Shown here one piece after another: positions 23,818 through 33,790 of a DNA stretch of 64,000 nt. The stretch is from Fremontodendron californicum (Eukaryota > Streptophyta > Magnoliopsida > Malvales > Malvaceae), in NCBI GenBank assembly GCA_030761205.1, contig JAULJL010000033.1, forward strand, positions 6,331,501 to 6,395,500, given 5' to 3'. The notes under the pieces were generated by a model. The model had not been told where the DNA came from and ran no database searches. It was given only the letters and a program-made list of their open reading frames with translations. A program made the translations under genes and the position numbers. Within the stretch, counting starts at the first letter, position 1; every line of letters starts with the position of its first letter.

Positions 23818-25254
23818 GTGCCCACTTACTCCCCTTGACCTTCTCTACCTTCTTATCAAATTGGTTTTTTTGAAAATCTCCTCCCCAAATCGTAGATCTA
23901 GACCTCCAACTCGTGGCTCGACTCCCATTTTCTATCATTTTTCGCCGTCCGATCACCACCAAATTTCAACCGGGCCTTCTCCTCCGCCTGTTCTAGCCTT
24001 TCACCTTCGCTTCTTCTAGCATTTCACCGTTGGGATTGTCCTAAACTCTCCTCTACCCCCCTCAAATCCAAATTCCCGAAACCAAGCCTTGTGTATACTT
24101 TTTTGTTTGTTTTTTCTGTTGCTTTGTTGTTCTTTATTTTCACTGTGTTTTGGATTGATTATTCTTGTGTTGGTTGCTATTTTTGTGTGTGATGATGTGG
24201 TGACTAAAGGTACAACGGGAAGAGGTGGGGGAGTGAAGGTTTCAATTTTTTGGTGATTTTGGACTTGATTTTTACTTGCTAGGATTTTTTGCTATGTATG
24301 ATTTTTTTCCCCAGAATCCCCTTTTTCTTGAGTGCAAATGTGGTCTTTTGTAGAGGGTAAGAACCAAATTCCAGAAAAATCCCAAATTTTTTGGGATTGG
24401 CATGGCATGGTGGGATGGTTAAGTGTGCAGGTGGTGCAAGCAGGTGTAAGGAAAGAGGTTGTGTGTGGCTGCAGGGGATTAGAAGGAAGGGGCTAACAGG
24501 GGAGATGAAGGCTTGCCAGGGGTGGTACAAGTTTTTTTTTTTGTTGTAATTAGAGGTTATTATGTAATTTCGCACTTCTAGCTGGGCTATTTGATAATCG
24601 AGATTCCAAAGCTCACTTCTAATTCGCAATTGATTTGACAATCCAATCCGAAGTAATCGGACCTTAAATAATCTGGATAAGTAATTAACCGAGAACAATT
24701 CATTTAAAATCACATCATCCAATTTAATCGAAAAATCAAAATTCCATAAAAACAAATTAATTTTTCACCAAAAAGAAAAAAGAAATTTGAATTCTGGGTT
24801 TCAATTGCGAGACAAATTCAGTCCTAATTAACAGTAAAATGCAAAAATAACATAATTCAAGCCAAACAGCAAAATTTTCATAATATTATTCGGATAAAAT
24901 TATGTCTCTACAACCATAATATAGAACAGATTTTATAAATTGATTTATTGATGAGGAATTAATAAATAAAGTATAGCATCTAATGCTAGCAACAAGTACC
25001 AAATAACCGATACAAAAATCCAATGTTTTAACAGAAATCAAATGTTTCTCAAAATATCAATAAATAGGTAAGCTTAATCCAGTATCAAATAGGTTGACAT
25101 TTGCTTGGTCTTCATGTTCTCTGTTTTTTTCCTTTAATCCTTACAATATGTCGCACATATATTAGAACCAACAAATAAGGTATCATAGACCTAGAGAAGT
25201 GTAAACAATTTCGAAAATGTACTTGAAGTAGAAGCTTCTTTAAGCTTCTTCCCT
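23818..25254. other. No recognisable gene
   Basis: Several short frames (for example on the minus strand at 24279-24755) show no family motif and no supporting exon structure. The region could be the body of an old LTR. Confidence 0.45.
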
Positions 25255-25362
25255 TTGATCGAATTCGTATCATACATAAGCATTTGCACATTGCTGATCT
25301 TTGCATTTGCATCATTCAGAAGCATTTGCACAATGTCGATCTTTGCATCTGTATCATTCCAT

Positions 25363-25620
25363 GAAGTATTTGCATCAATCCAAGACATTTGCATTTGCAC
25401 CATGAAGCATTTGCATCTTACTCAATATCTGCATCTGCATCAAGAAGCATTTGCATCAATCCAAGACATTTGCATTTGCACCATGAAGCATTTACATCTT
25501 ATTCAATCTTTGCATCTGCATCAAGAAGCATTTGCATCAATCCAAGACATTTGCATTTGCACCATGAAGCATGTGCGTCTTGTTCAATCTTTGCATCTGC
25601 ATCATGAAGCATTTGCATCC
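25363..25620 (+). repeat. 81-bp minisatellite
   Basis: Units start at 25363, 25444, 25525 and 25606 (partial), exactly 81 bases apart. Each holds CATTTGCATCAATCCAAGAC and several GCATTTGCA words. As 81 is divisible by three, the array reads as a 27-residue protein repeat in the long frame 25255-26382. Confidence 0.9.
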
Positions 25621-25689
25621 TCTCTCAAATCCTCCAGGTTAATTTCCAACACATTTTCAAAAACTACGGACAAGACATCCAGGAATCGT

Positions 25690-26880
25690 TTTCGAAATCT
25701 TTGGTTTCACCAGATCTCTTCTCGACCTTTGGCTTCGCCCAAGTCATCTCTTAGAAAATACCCCTGGCTTCACCAGACCTCTTCTCGACCTTTGGCTCCA
25801 CCCAGGTCATCTCGTAGAAAATACCTCTGGTTTCAGCATATCTCTTCTCGACCGTTGGTTTCGTCCAGGTCATCTCGTAGAAAATACCTCTGGCTTCATC
25901 TAGATCTTTCTCGACTTTCGGTTTCACCCAGGTCATTTCAATCTCTGGCTTCATCCAGATCTTTCTCAACTTTCGGTTTCATCCAGGTCATTTCAATCTC
26001 TAACTTCATCCAGATCTTTCTCGACTTTTGGTTTCACCCAGATCATTTCAACTTCTGGCTTCATCCAGATCTTTCTCAACTTTCGGTTTCACCCAAGTCA
26101 TTTCAATCTCTAGATTCATCTAAATCTTTCTCGATTTTTGGTTTCATACAGGCCATTTCAATCTATGGCTTCATCCAGATCTTTCTCGACTTTCGATTTC
26201 ACCTTGGTCATTTCAACCTCTGGCTTCATCCAGATCTTTCTAGACTTTCGATTTCACCTAGGTCATTTCAATCTCTGGCCAAATCTTTCTCGATTTTTGG
26301 TTTCACCCAGGTCATTTCAACCTCTGGCTTCATCCAGATCTTTCTAGACTTTCAGTTTCACCCAGGTCATTTTAACCTCTAGCTTCATCCAGATCTTTCT
26401 AGACTTTCGGTTAAACCTAGGTCATTTCAACATCTAGCTTCTTCCAGATCTTTCTAGACTTTCGGTTTCACCCAAATCATTTCAATCTCTGGTTTCATCC
26501 AGATCTTTCTAGACTTTCGGTTTCACCTAGGTCATTTCAACCTCTGGCTTCATCCAAATCTTTCTAGACTTTCGGTTTCACCCAGGTCATTTCAATCTCT
26601 GGCTTCATCCAAAACTTTCTCGACTTTCGATTTCACCTAGGTCATTTCAACCTTTGGCTCCATCCAGATCTTTCTCGACTTTCGGTTTCACCTAGGTCAT
26701 TTCAACTTTTGGCTTCATCCAGATCTCTCTCGACTTTCGATTTCACCCAAGTCATTTCAATTTTTGGATTCACCCAGATTTTTCTCGACTTTCGATTTCA
26801 CCCAAGTCATTTCAATTTCTATCTTCTCCCAAATCTTACTCGACTTTCGATTTCACCCAGGTCATCATCCAATTACTGGT
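25690..26880 (+). repeat. 55-bp minisatellite, about 20 copies
   Basis: The consensus contains TTTCGGTTTCACCCAGGTCA and GGCTTCATCCAGATCTTTCT. The first copies are about 63 bases (they contain GTAGAAAATACC) and later ones 55. The 375-codon open frame over this array reads all three phases of the repeat in turn and is low-complexity. I do not regard it as a gene. Confidence 0.9.
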
Positions 26881-26928
26881 TTCACCCAAGTTGTTTCAGT
26901 TTGTTGGTTTCGTCAGTAAGGTTAGCCC

Positions 26929-27622
26929 AAGATAAGATAAGCCCCCCGGACTTCCGTCGAGGTATTTTTTATCTTGCAAATCGAACTCATTTCCTTAATA
27001 CAGGTCGAGCCTTTATTAGTCAAGGAACTTAATTAAGGACAAATTCTTCTATCTTTTTCAAAAAATATAATTTCATCCCAAAATTATATACATATCAATG
27101 AAAAGATATTTTTCTAAAGCTCTGTTGGGTTTGCCGAGGAGTTCGATATCCTGACACATGCCACTTATATAATTTTACAAAGATAAGTTAAGGTCCCGGG
27201 ATTTCTGATAGGGTATTGTGTTCTCTTGCAAATCAAACTCGTTTCCTTAAGATGGGTCGAGCCTTGATTAGTCAAGGAACTTAATTTAAGGACAAATTCT
27301 TCTATCTTTTTCGAAAATTATATTTTCATCCCAAAATTATATACATGTCATGTGAAAAGATATTTTTCTTAAACTCTGTTGGGTTTGCCGGGGAGTTCAG
27401 TGAAATATCCCGACACATGTCATTCATATAATTTCACACCAAGATAAAATATGCCCCGGGACTTCCACCGAAATATTATCTTCTCTTGTAAATCGAACTC
27501 GTTTCCTTAAGACAGGTCGAGCCTTGATTAGTCAGGGAACTCAATTTATGGACAAATCTTATTGTTTTAAACAAAATCACACCAAGATAAGATAAGGCCC
27601 CGGGACTTTGGCCGAGGTATTG
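26929..27622 (+). repeat. About 250-bp tandem repeat, last copy split by the Athila element
   Basis: Units beginning near AAGATAAGATAAGGCC and CCCGGGACTT start at about 26929, 27181, 27437 and 27583. Each then has TCTTGCAAATCGAACTC, GGTCGAGCCTTGATTAGTCA and, in complete copies, a TGTTGGGTTTGCCGAGGAG motif like that of the Tat LTRs. The fourth copy stops at the Athila insertion and resumes at 37281-37375. Confidence 0.8.
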
Positions 27623-29129
27623 TGATAACTCGTATAATTATATAGTTTTTAGTTATGTTTTATTATTGTTTTGTGTCAAATACGAGTTATTATTGCTTAG
27701 TTTAATTGTGTTTATGATATTTTATATTTTTATGTAATTTGGTGTTTTTCACGAGTTTCTTTGAGTGATTTCAGATTACTAGGTTAAATCAACAATTAAG
27801 GGCAAATCCAGTTCAGTTCCAGTTCCGAAACCTTTTGCCATATCAGCTATATCTGGAATTTCACTGAAGCAATAAGGCTGCATTTTTTACAGTGCAAAGT
27901 TAAGAGGCATATCTATCTTTTTCATGTTTTACACTTCTTGAAACGGAGTCGTTTTCCCTAGTGAAATCGACCATCAAGTTGGCTGATGTGCAATGACGTC
28001 TGTGCTGACCTGTTTTGGTATTTTGACCATATCTTCCGATCCACATGAGCAAATGATCTGATTCCAACGGCTATGGATCCGTAACTGATAGGGGTATAGT
28101 TTTCTAGAAGACCATTTTATCAGATCGAGCCTCCAACATTGACAAAATCGACCATCAAGCTGGCTGATCAGAATTGTCATACAATATGACGAAAATTGTT
28201 AGAAAAATGCACCCACCTATTATACCTACCTTTGAAATTTATAAAGCTTGTCTCTTGTCATTTAGCTCTCCAAAATGTGTATAAATAGAGGGCCTTGGAT
28301 GAGTATTAGAATACATTGATACATTGGTAGGATATTAGCCATTGTAATAAAATTCTCTAAGTTTTCTTCTTCTTTCCTTTCTCTAGTTTTCTTTTTCTTT
28401 ACTTATGTTTCTTACATTTCTTTTCATTTTATTCATATCTAGTATGTGTTGCTAATCATATTGTTGAGGTGATGAGGTGAAGCTTTTGGTAAATGCTAAG
28501 GTTAGTCTCTTAAACTTGAGCTAAAATGAATCATCATTTATAAACATTAGTATAGATAATATTTTATTTTGGTTTAAAATCATACTTGCAAAGTAGAGAT
28601 CTTGATTCGTTATTGACAAGGAAAATGGCACAGTAAATGCTTGGTTTCATAACCTTGATTTGTTGTAGACATATACCTTGGCATAAGGAATGCTTGGACT
28701 CTTTTTATGAGTTTTGAGGACACCAAATGAACATAATATCATATGCTATGGACGTTGGACAATTTGGACTGAATTGCTAAACCTTCCGATTGGAACCTCC
28801 CTTATGTGTGGATTTCAATTGTGTAATAAAACAAGATTAATCTTAGCATAACACCAAGAGTGGATTCTCTAACCTCAACATCTTTTCTTATTGTTTTTTA
28901 TATCTTGTTTAATTGCTTTTATGTTATTTTGTTTATTTTGTTCTCTAATATCTTGTTTACTTTCTTTGTTATTGATTCCCTAATATCTTGTTTATTTTCT
29001 TTTTCTTATATATTTATAAACTTATACTTACTAATACGCTTCCCTGTGGTTCGACCTCGGACACCCGAGAATTTATTACTTGAACATAACCTGCACTTGG
29101 GTTTACAACTCTTAATTGAGTTTCCATCA
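27623..29129 (+). mobile_element. Athila element 5' LTR
   Basis: It begins TGATAACTCG and ends CCATCA. A TATAAATA box (28280-28287) sits about two fifths of the way in, and an AATAAA-like polyadenylation signal lies about 65 bases further on. The length equals that of the 3' LTR exactly. Confidence 0.95.
28280..28287 (+). promoter_or_regulatory. LTR promoter TATA box
   Basis: TATAAATA followed by GAGGGCC is conserved at the same place in the 3' LTR (36431-36438) and in the solo LTR on the minus strand (near 14514-14523). Conservation in all three copies supports it as the element's core promoter. Confidence 0.75.
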
Positions 29130-29135
29130 AGTTTT

Positions 29136-29153
29136 TGGCGCCGTTGCCGGGGA
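29136..29153 (+). other. Primer-binding site
   Basis: TGGCGCCGTTGCCGGGGA, six bases after the 5' LTR, is the characteristic primer site of Athila-lineage elements, which is usually attributed to tRNA-Asp. It starts minus-strand DNA synthesis. Confidence 0.92.
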
Positions 29154-29190
29154 AGCAATACTAAGTATATAAGTTTATAAGTATATTTAT

Positions 29191-29320
29191 TTTTATTGGC
29201 TGGTTATACCGCCTAATTTTATTTTTATTGGCTGGTTATACCGCCTAATTTTCTATATATTTATATTTATATTGTATATTAACTTTGTTTTATTTTTATT
29301 GGCTGGTTATACCGCCTAAT
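29191..29320 (+). repeat. Three leader repeats
   Basis: TTGGCTGGTTATACCGCC with flanking TTTTTA and TAAT occurs three times between primer site and gag (from 29191, 29221 and 29291). The same motif appears twice inside the solo LTR at 13610-13675. Confidence 0.9.
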
Positions 29321-29433
29321 CTGTATATTAACTTTGTTTTATGCTTGTTTGGCGACGTGATTTTAGATCTCGTCGTTTAGTTAGATTTTATTGTGAAACT
29401 TTTTCAGGTAATCTTTCTAATACAACTCCTACC

Positions 29434-31081
29434 ATGGCTGACAATGAAAGTGTTCATGCTGAAGATGAGAACAGACAAGTACGCACCATGCGTGACTACT
29501 TGCAACCGACTCGAACCTCTTCACCCTCTTGTTTTATTTTTCCTCTCAATGCAAACAACTTTCGTTTTAAACCAGGTATGATAGCTTTGCTTCCAAATTT
29601 CCATGGGTTAGAATCGGAAAGTGCTTACTCGTTTCTAAAAGACTTCGAAGATGTATGTGTCACATTTAATGACCAACAATGCACAAATGAAATTGTCAAG
29701 CTAAAATTATTTCCTTTTTCTTTAAAAGATAAAGCAAAAATTTGGCTTCATAATTTAAAACCAAGGTCAATTGGCACATGGCAAGAATTACAAACTGAGT
29801 TTCTAAAGAAATTTTTCCCAGCACATAAAACTACTGCTTTGAAAAGACAGATTCAAAATTTCAATCAAAATCAAAATGAAGCATTTTTTTCAGTGCTGGG
29901 AGCGTTTTAAAGATTTGTTAAGTTCTTGTCCACATCATGGTTTTGAAAAATGGCGTCTTATTAGTTTCTTTTATGAAAGTTTAACTCCCGAAACTAAACA
30001 ATTTGCTGAAACAATGTGTAACGGTGAGTTTCTAGAAAAAGAACCTGAAGAAGCCTTTGACTACCTAGACCATTTGGCAGATAACTCTCAAGCCTGGCAC
30101 ACAGATAATTCCTCTGAAAGTTCCAATATATCTAATCTTGTTTCTAACAGAGGTAAATATCATTTTAGTCAAGAAGATGAGATAAAAGCTAAAGTAGCTA
30201 ATTTGGCTAGAAAGATTGAAGCCATGGAACTTAGAGAAGTAAAAGAAGTCAAAACGGTTAAAAATGAAGAAAGTTGTGGAATTTGTGAAATCATGGGACA
30301 CCCCACTTCTGAATGTCCAAACATTCCCATTCTTAAAGAAGCGTTGCATGATCAAGTAAATTCCATAAACACATTTAAAAAGCCTTTTCCTTCTCCTTAC
30401 TCTGAAACGTATAAGCCTGAATGGAGAAATCATCCCAACTTCAGTTGGCGGAATAATAATCATGTTCAGGTACCACAATCTCAAAAGCCGGGCAACATTT
30501 TTTCCTATCAACCTTCACGTGTACAAACCTTGGAAGAGACATTGCAAGCATTCATGCAAACACAAGCAAAGATGAATAACCAAACTTCACAGGACATCAA
30601 TGAGATCAAAAACACCTTGTCCACATTGACAGCTTCATTACGCACTCAAGAAAAAGGTAAGTTTCCTGCTCAACCTCAGCCTAACTCTTCTACTCAATGT
30701 CTTGTTTCTTGCTCCAATAAAACTCAACAGGAAAATGCCAGTTCTATCACAACTCTTCGAAGTGGAAAGGCAATTGACAAAAACATTCCATCAAAAGACC
30801 AAGATCCTCCTTCCCCTCCGAAAAGTAATGGTAAGGATGATGGTAAGTCTGAACTTCTTGAAAATTTGGACAAAGAAAAAGGTATGCATCCTGCTCCTTT
30901 TTCTCAAAGGTTGCAAACAATAAAGAATTTGAATCAAAATGCAGAAATTTATGAACTTTTCAAACAAGTTAAGATTAACATTCCTTTATTGGATGCAATC
31001 AAACAAGTTCCATCTTATGCTAAATTTTTGAAGGACATGTGCATAGTTAAAAGGAAACATAATGTACAAAAGAAAGTGTGA
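29434..31081 (+). pseudogene. gag: Athila gag, one frameshift
   Basis: The capsid polyprotein would package the element RNA. The ATG at 29434 begins MADNESVHAEDEN, and the capsid region includes FHGLESESAYSFLKDFE and LKDKAKIWLHNL. One extra T in a run at 29884-29890 shifts the frame, which continues as FQCWERFKDLLSSCPHHG and FAETMCNGEFL to the end. A CCHC knuckle (CGICEIMGHPTSEC) marks nucleocapsid. The frame ends with TGA at 31079-31081, where related elements read on into protease, so a short out-of-frame loss probably lies at the junction. The homopolymer frameshift could also be a sequencing error. Confidence 0.88.
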
Positions 31082-32064
31082 GCTCAATCATTCAGCACCT
31101 TACTCCACCAAAATTCAAAGATCCTGGATGTCCAACAATCTCATGCATCATTGGAAACACTAGAATAGAACGTGCATTGCTTGATCTTGGTGCTAGTATT
31201 AATCTTTTGCCTTTTTCTGTTTATCAACAGTTAGGTTTAGGTGAACTTAAGGAAACACCTGTTACACTTCAACTAGCTGATCGTTCTGTAAAAATTCCTC
31301 GAGGGATAGTTGAAGATGTTTTGGTTCAAATTGATAATTTTTACTTCCCTATTGATTTTATTGTTTTGGACACACATCCTGTTTCAAATCCAAATGTTCA
31401 AATTCCTGTTATATTAGGCCGTCCATTTCTTGCAACTTCTAATGCTCTGATAAATTGCAGGAATGGTATGTTGAACATTTCTTTTGGAAATATGACTTTA
31501 GAATTAAATGTGTTCAACATTTGCAAGCAACCTGGTGATAATTCAGAAGTACATGAAGTGGATTTCATTGAAGAACTTGTTCATGAACATCTCACCACTA
31601 CCACATTCCATGATTCTTTAGAAGCTTATTTAATTGAATGTGAGTTTGATAATGCTTCAGAAATTTCACACACTGATTCTGTGTTAAATTCTTTTCAGGT
31701 TAAGCATTGTTGGAAACAAAAGTTTGAGGAACTCAGAAATGATGCATATGAGAATTCTAAAATTCATAAAGAAATAACTAAAGCCTTTCATGACAAGTTA
31801 ATTTCAAGAAAAACATTTGATGTTGGGCAAAAAGTTCTACTTTATAATTCTAGACTTCACATATTTCCTAGTAAGTTGAGATCAAGATGGACTGGCCCAT
31901 TTGTGGTTAAGCATGTGTATCATTATGGAGCAGTTGACATTGAGAATCCTAGAAATGGTAACGTATTCAAGGTAAATGGACAAAGACTCAAACTCTTTTT
32001 GGAAAATCATGTTACTCAAGAAGAGGTTGTTTTTCTTTCTGATCTTTGTTTTAAAAATAACTAG
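31078..32064 (+). pseudogene. Protease fused to integrase C-terminus by internal deletion
   Basis: The 328-residue open frame begins with a retropepsin domain. The active site LLDLGASINLLP has its Asp at about residue 36, followed by GRPFLATSNALI. After about residue 160 it passes without a stop into the C-terminal end of an Athila integrase (FHDKLISRKTFDVGQKVLLY, then KLRSRWTGPFVV, the GPY/F-type module). Reverse transcriptase, RNase H and the integrase zinc finger and DDE core, normally between these parts, are absent. The junction keeps the frame and lies at about residues 160-210. This copy cannot reverse-transcribe or integrate by itself. Confidence 0.88.
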
Positions 32065-32189
32065 ATGTAAATATAATTTTTACTAATCTTCAAAAAAAAA
32101 AATACATTTTTTTCCCGGTTAAATGGCGGATAACGGTACTCCGTGATTATTTAAGTCGGTCCCATCAGCTACCCACAAAACTGATATTG

Positions 32190-32236
32190 TATATAAATTT
32201 CTCTTTCAATTTTTTTTTTTCATTTTTTTTTTCAGG
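32190..32236 (+). promoter_or_regulatory. TATA-like box and splice acceptor before the cysteine-rich ORF
   Basis: TATATAAA at 32190-32197 is followed by a long T/C tract ending in CAG at 32233-32235, one base before the ATG at 32237. This could be a promoter, a 3' splice site for a spliced subgenomic RNA, or both. A donor in the LTR or leader is not identified. Confidence 0.45.
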
Positions 32237-32773
32237 ATGGATGATATTCTCAAAAGATTGCAGAAACGATTTCCTCCTCTTCCTCGGAATATTTTACTGA
32301 AGCTTTACCAAGTTCGATTTGAAAGATTAAGAATGCTTATGCACAAAGGGATTCCTGAAGACATACGTTGGATAATTGAAGCCAAGGTACGTGAAGATGA
32401 ATATCTTCCTGTTTTGCATTTACCAGGTACAGGTAGAAGCACTTTTGCAAAGAAGCGACGAGCAAAGCGCATGAGTTCAAATTGCCACAAATGTGCACGA
32501 TGGACGTGTAACGGTAAATGTCGTTCTATTGGGATTCCGTCCTCTAATCGAGATGATAAAATTGAATTCATTAAGGATGGACTGAGTAAGGAGAATTTGG
32601 GTAATATCCAACTTTCTCTTGAGACGCATCCTAGTGGAGACGTACAAAGAGAAATTCTTGATTTATGGCTGCAATTCCAAAGGGAACGGCAACATCTTGG
32701 GAATCTGATGTTAAAAGACCCTGTTTGCCAGCTTGTAAGAAAACTGGATGGGAAGCATATCCTCGACTCATAG
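32237..32773 (+). CDS. Basic cysteine-rich protein, unknown function (accessory ORF)
   Basis: This is an intact 178-codon frame that I cannot match to any Athila protein. The first 60 residues are amphipathic and Leu/Arg-rich (MDDILKRLQKRFPPLP). At residues 64-78 is GTGRSTFAKKRRAKR, a basic patch that could bind nucleic acid or act as a nuclear signal. At once after it comes a Cys cluster C83-x2-C86-x4-C91-x3-C95 (CHKCARWTCNGKC) that may bind metal. The rest is acidic and helical, with a Trp-Leu-Gln segment. The order of basic GxGRS..A..RRA patch followed by a short Cys finger recalls the small cysteine-rich nucleic-acid-binding proteins of plant flexiviruses, some of which suppress silencing. 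That is a motif-level resemblance from memory, not a search result. It could equally be a captured host gene. Confidence 0.6.
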   Translation: MDDILKRLQKRFPPLPRNILLKLYQVRFERLRMLMHKGIPEDIRWIIEAKVREDEYLPVLHLPGTGRSTFAKKRRAKRMSSNCHKCARWTCNGKCRSIGIPSSNRDDKIEFIKDGLSKENLGNIQLSLETHPSGDVQREILDLWLQFQRERQHLGNLMLKDPVCQLVRKLDGKHILDS

Positions 32774-33085
32774 AAGGCGTTTAAGCCGTTTCTGGACGTA
32801 AAACCAGAGGAAGATGTGAGCCACAATCACAACTACAATAAATGACTTCTCAGCTTTTGGTTTGATTTGCAATAAATTCATTTCGGTTTAATTTACTTGT
32901 TATTCGATTTGTGTAATTATTCTCGTTTTTTTTGCATTGGTCTTTTACGGTTGATTTTTCTTCTCTTTTTGATTTTCTTCCTGAAATCACGCAAAAATCT
33001 TTTGTTAGGTTAACATTTTCTTCTGACAGGTCAAATACACTTTCGGCGACATTATTACTCTTGTCTGATTCACTACTCAGTCCTC

Positions 33086-33118
33086 TATATATTACACCAT
33101 GTACTCATTCTCTTTCAG
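33086..33118 (+). promoter_or_regulatory. TATA-like box and splice acceptor before the LOG-like gene
   Basis: CTATATATTA at 33085-33094 and TTCTCTTTCAG ending at 33118 lie just upstream of the ATG at 33145. The arrangement mirrors that before the cysteine-rich ORF. It may let this gene be expressed separately from gag. Confidence 0.4.
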
Positions 33119-33144
33119 GCACTCGAAAAAAAAAAGAAAAAAAA

Positions 33145-33790
33145 ATGGAAAGTACTTCGTCCCAACGCATTAAAAAAATATGTCTTTGGAGGTGCTTATC
33201 CAGGGAAAAATAACATATTCGCTGATGAAGCCATAAGAGTTGGAGTAATACTTGCCCAACAAAAGATCCAGTTGATTTATGGAGGCGGTAGTACGGGTTT
33301 AATGGGAGCAGTCGCTACAGCAGCACACGCCGGAGGAAGTCCAGTTCTAGGAATCGTGCCAAAACTATTCACAGATTTTTGTGGACCTACCGTGGGTAAG
33401 GAAATACAAGTCTGGAGTATCCCTGAACGGATGACAATCATGTACCATTCTGCCGATGCATTCATTGCTTTACCAGGAGGTCTGGGTACATTGGAAGAAA
33501 TAGCTTGCGTGGCTTCTTGGTCATCTTTGGTCACAAATAAGAAACCCATTGGTTTGCTTAATATTAATGGTTATTTTAGTAATTTGCTTTCATATTTAGA
33601 TAATGCTGTGGATAATGGATTCATGTTTTCAGAGGCAAGGAGAACCATAATTTCTGCTACAACCATTGAAGATTTACTCAAAAAGCTACAAGCTTATGAG
33701 TGTTTATCTGCTACGGTTGTTTCGCAAACGCTCGGAAAAAGAAAAAGAGATATGGACGAGCAAGGAGTGGATTGCACTTTGTCTTTGTGA
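33145..33790 (+). pseudogene. LOG-like cytokinin riboside 5'-monophosphate phosphoribohydrolase, intronless, one frameshift
   Basis: LOG enzymes release active cytokinin bases from their ribotides. The main frame (33272-33790) has LIYGGGSTGLMGAVATAAHA, then IPERMTIMYHSADAFIALPG, the signature PGGLGTLEE, KKPIGLLNINGYFSNLL and a family-like C-terminus. The catalytic Arg (in PER) and Glu (in LEE) are kept. The usual Tyr of PGGYGT is Leu, and the Lys after the Arg is lost. An ATG at 33145 starts RIKKIC in another phase. A two-base loss near 33181-33184 explains the break, since the phase after it reads through the normal LOG N-terminal region. Total length (about 215 codons) equals plant LOGs, which have several introns. 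None remains, so capture was probably through RNA. With the frameshift the full enzyme is not made unless translation starts or shifts internally. Confidence 0.85.

Noticed and set aside
24279..24755. 158-codon minus-strand frame
   Set aside because: No family motif, unusual composition only, and no exon partners. Chance frame in AT-rich DNA.
25690..26880. Protein gene with repeated SFSTFGFIQ-like segments
   Set aside because: The peptide is only a reading of a 55-bp minisatellite in three phases, with no start context, splice signals or homology.
32305..32826. 173-codon frame on the minus strand
   Set aside because: It is the shadow of the cysteine-rich ORF on the other strand, with no motif and no start signal.
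33145..33790. LOG-like gene as an ordinary host gene that the retrotransposon landed beside
   Set aside because: It lies between the integrase tail and the polypurine tract, inside the LTRs and target duplication, on the element strand and without introns.
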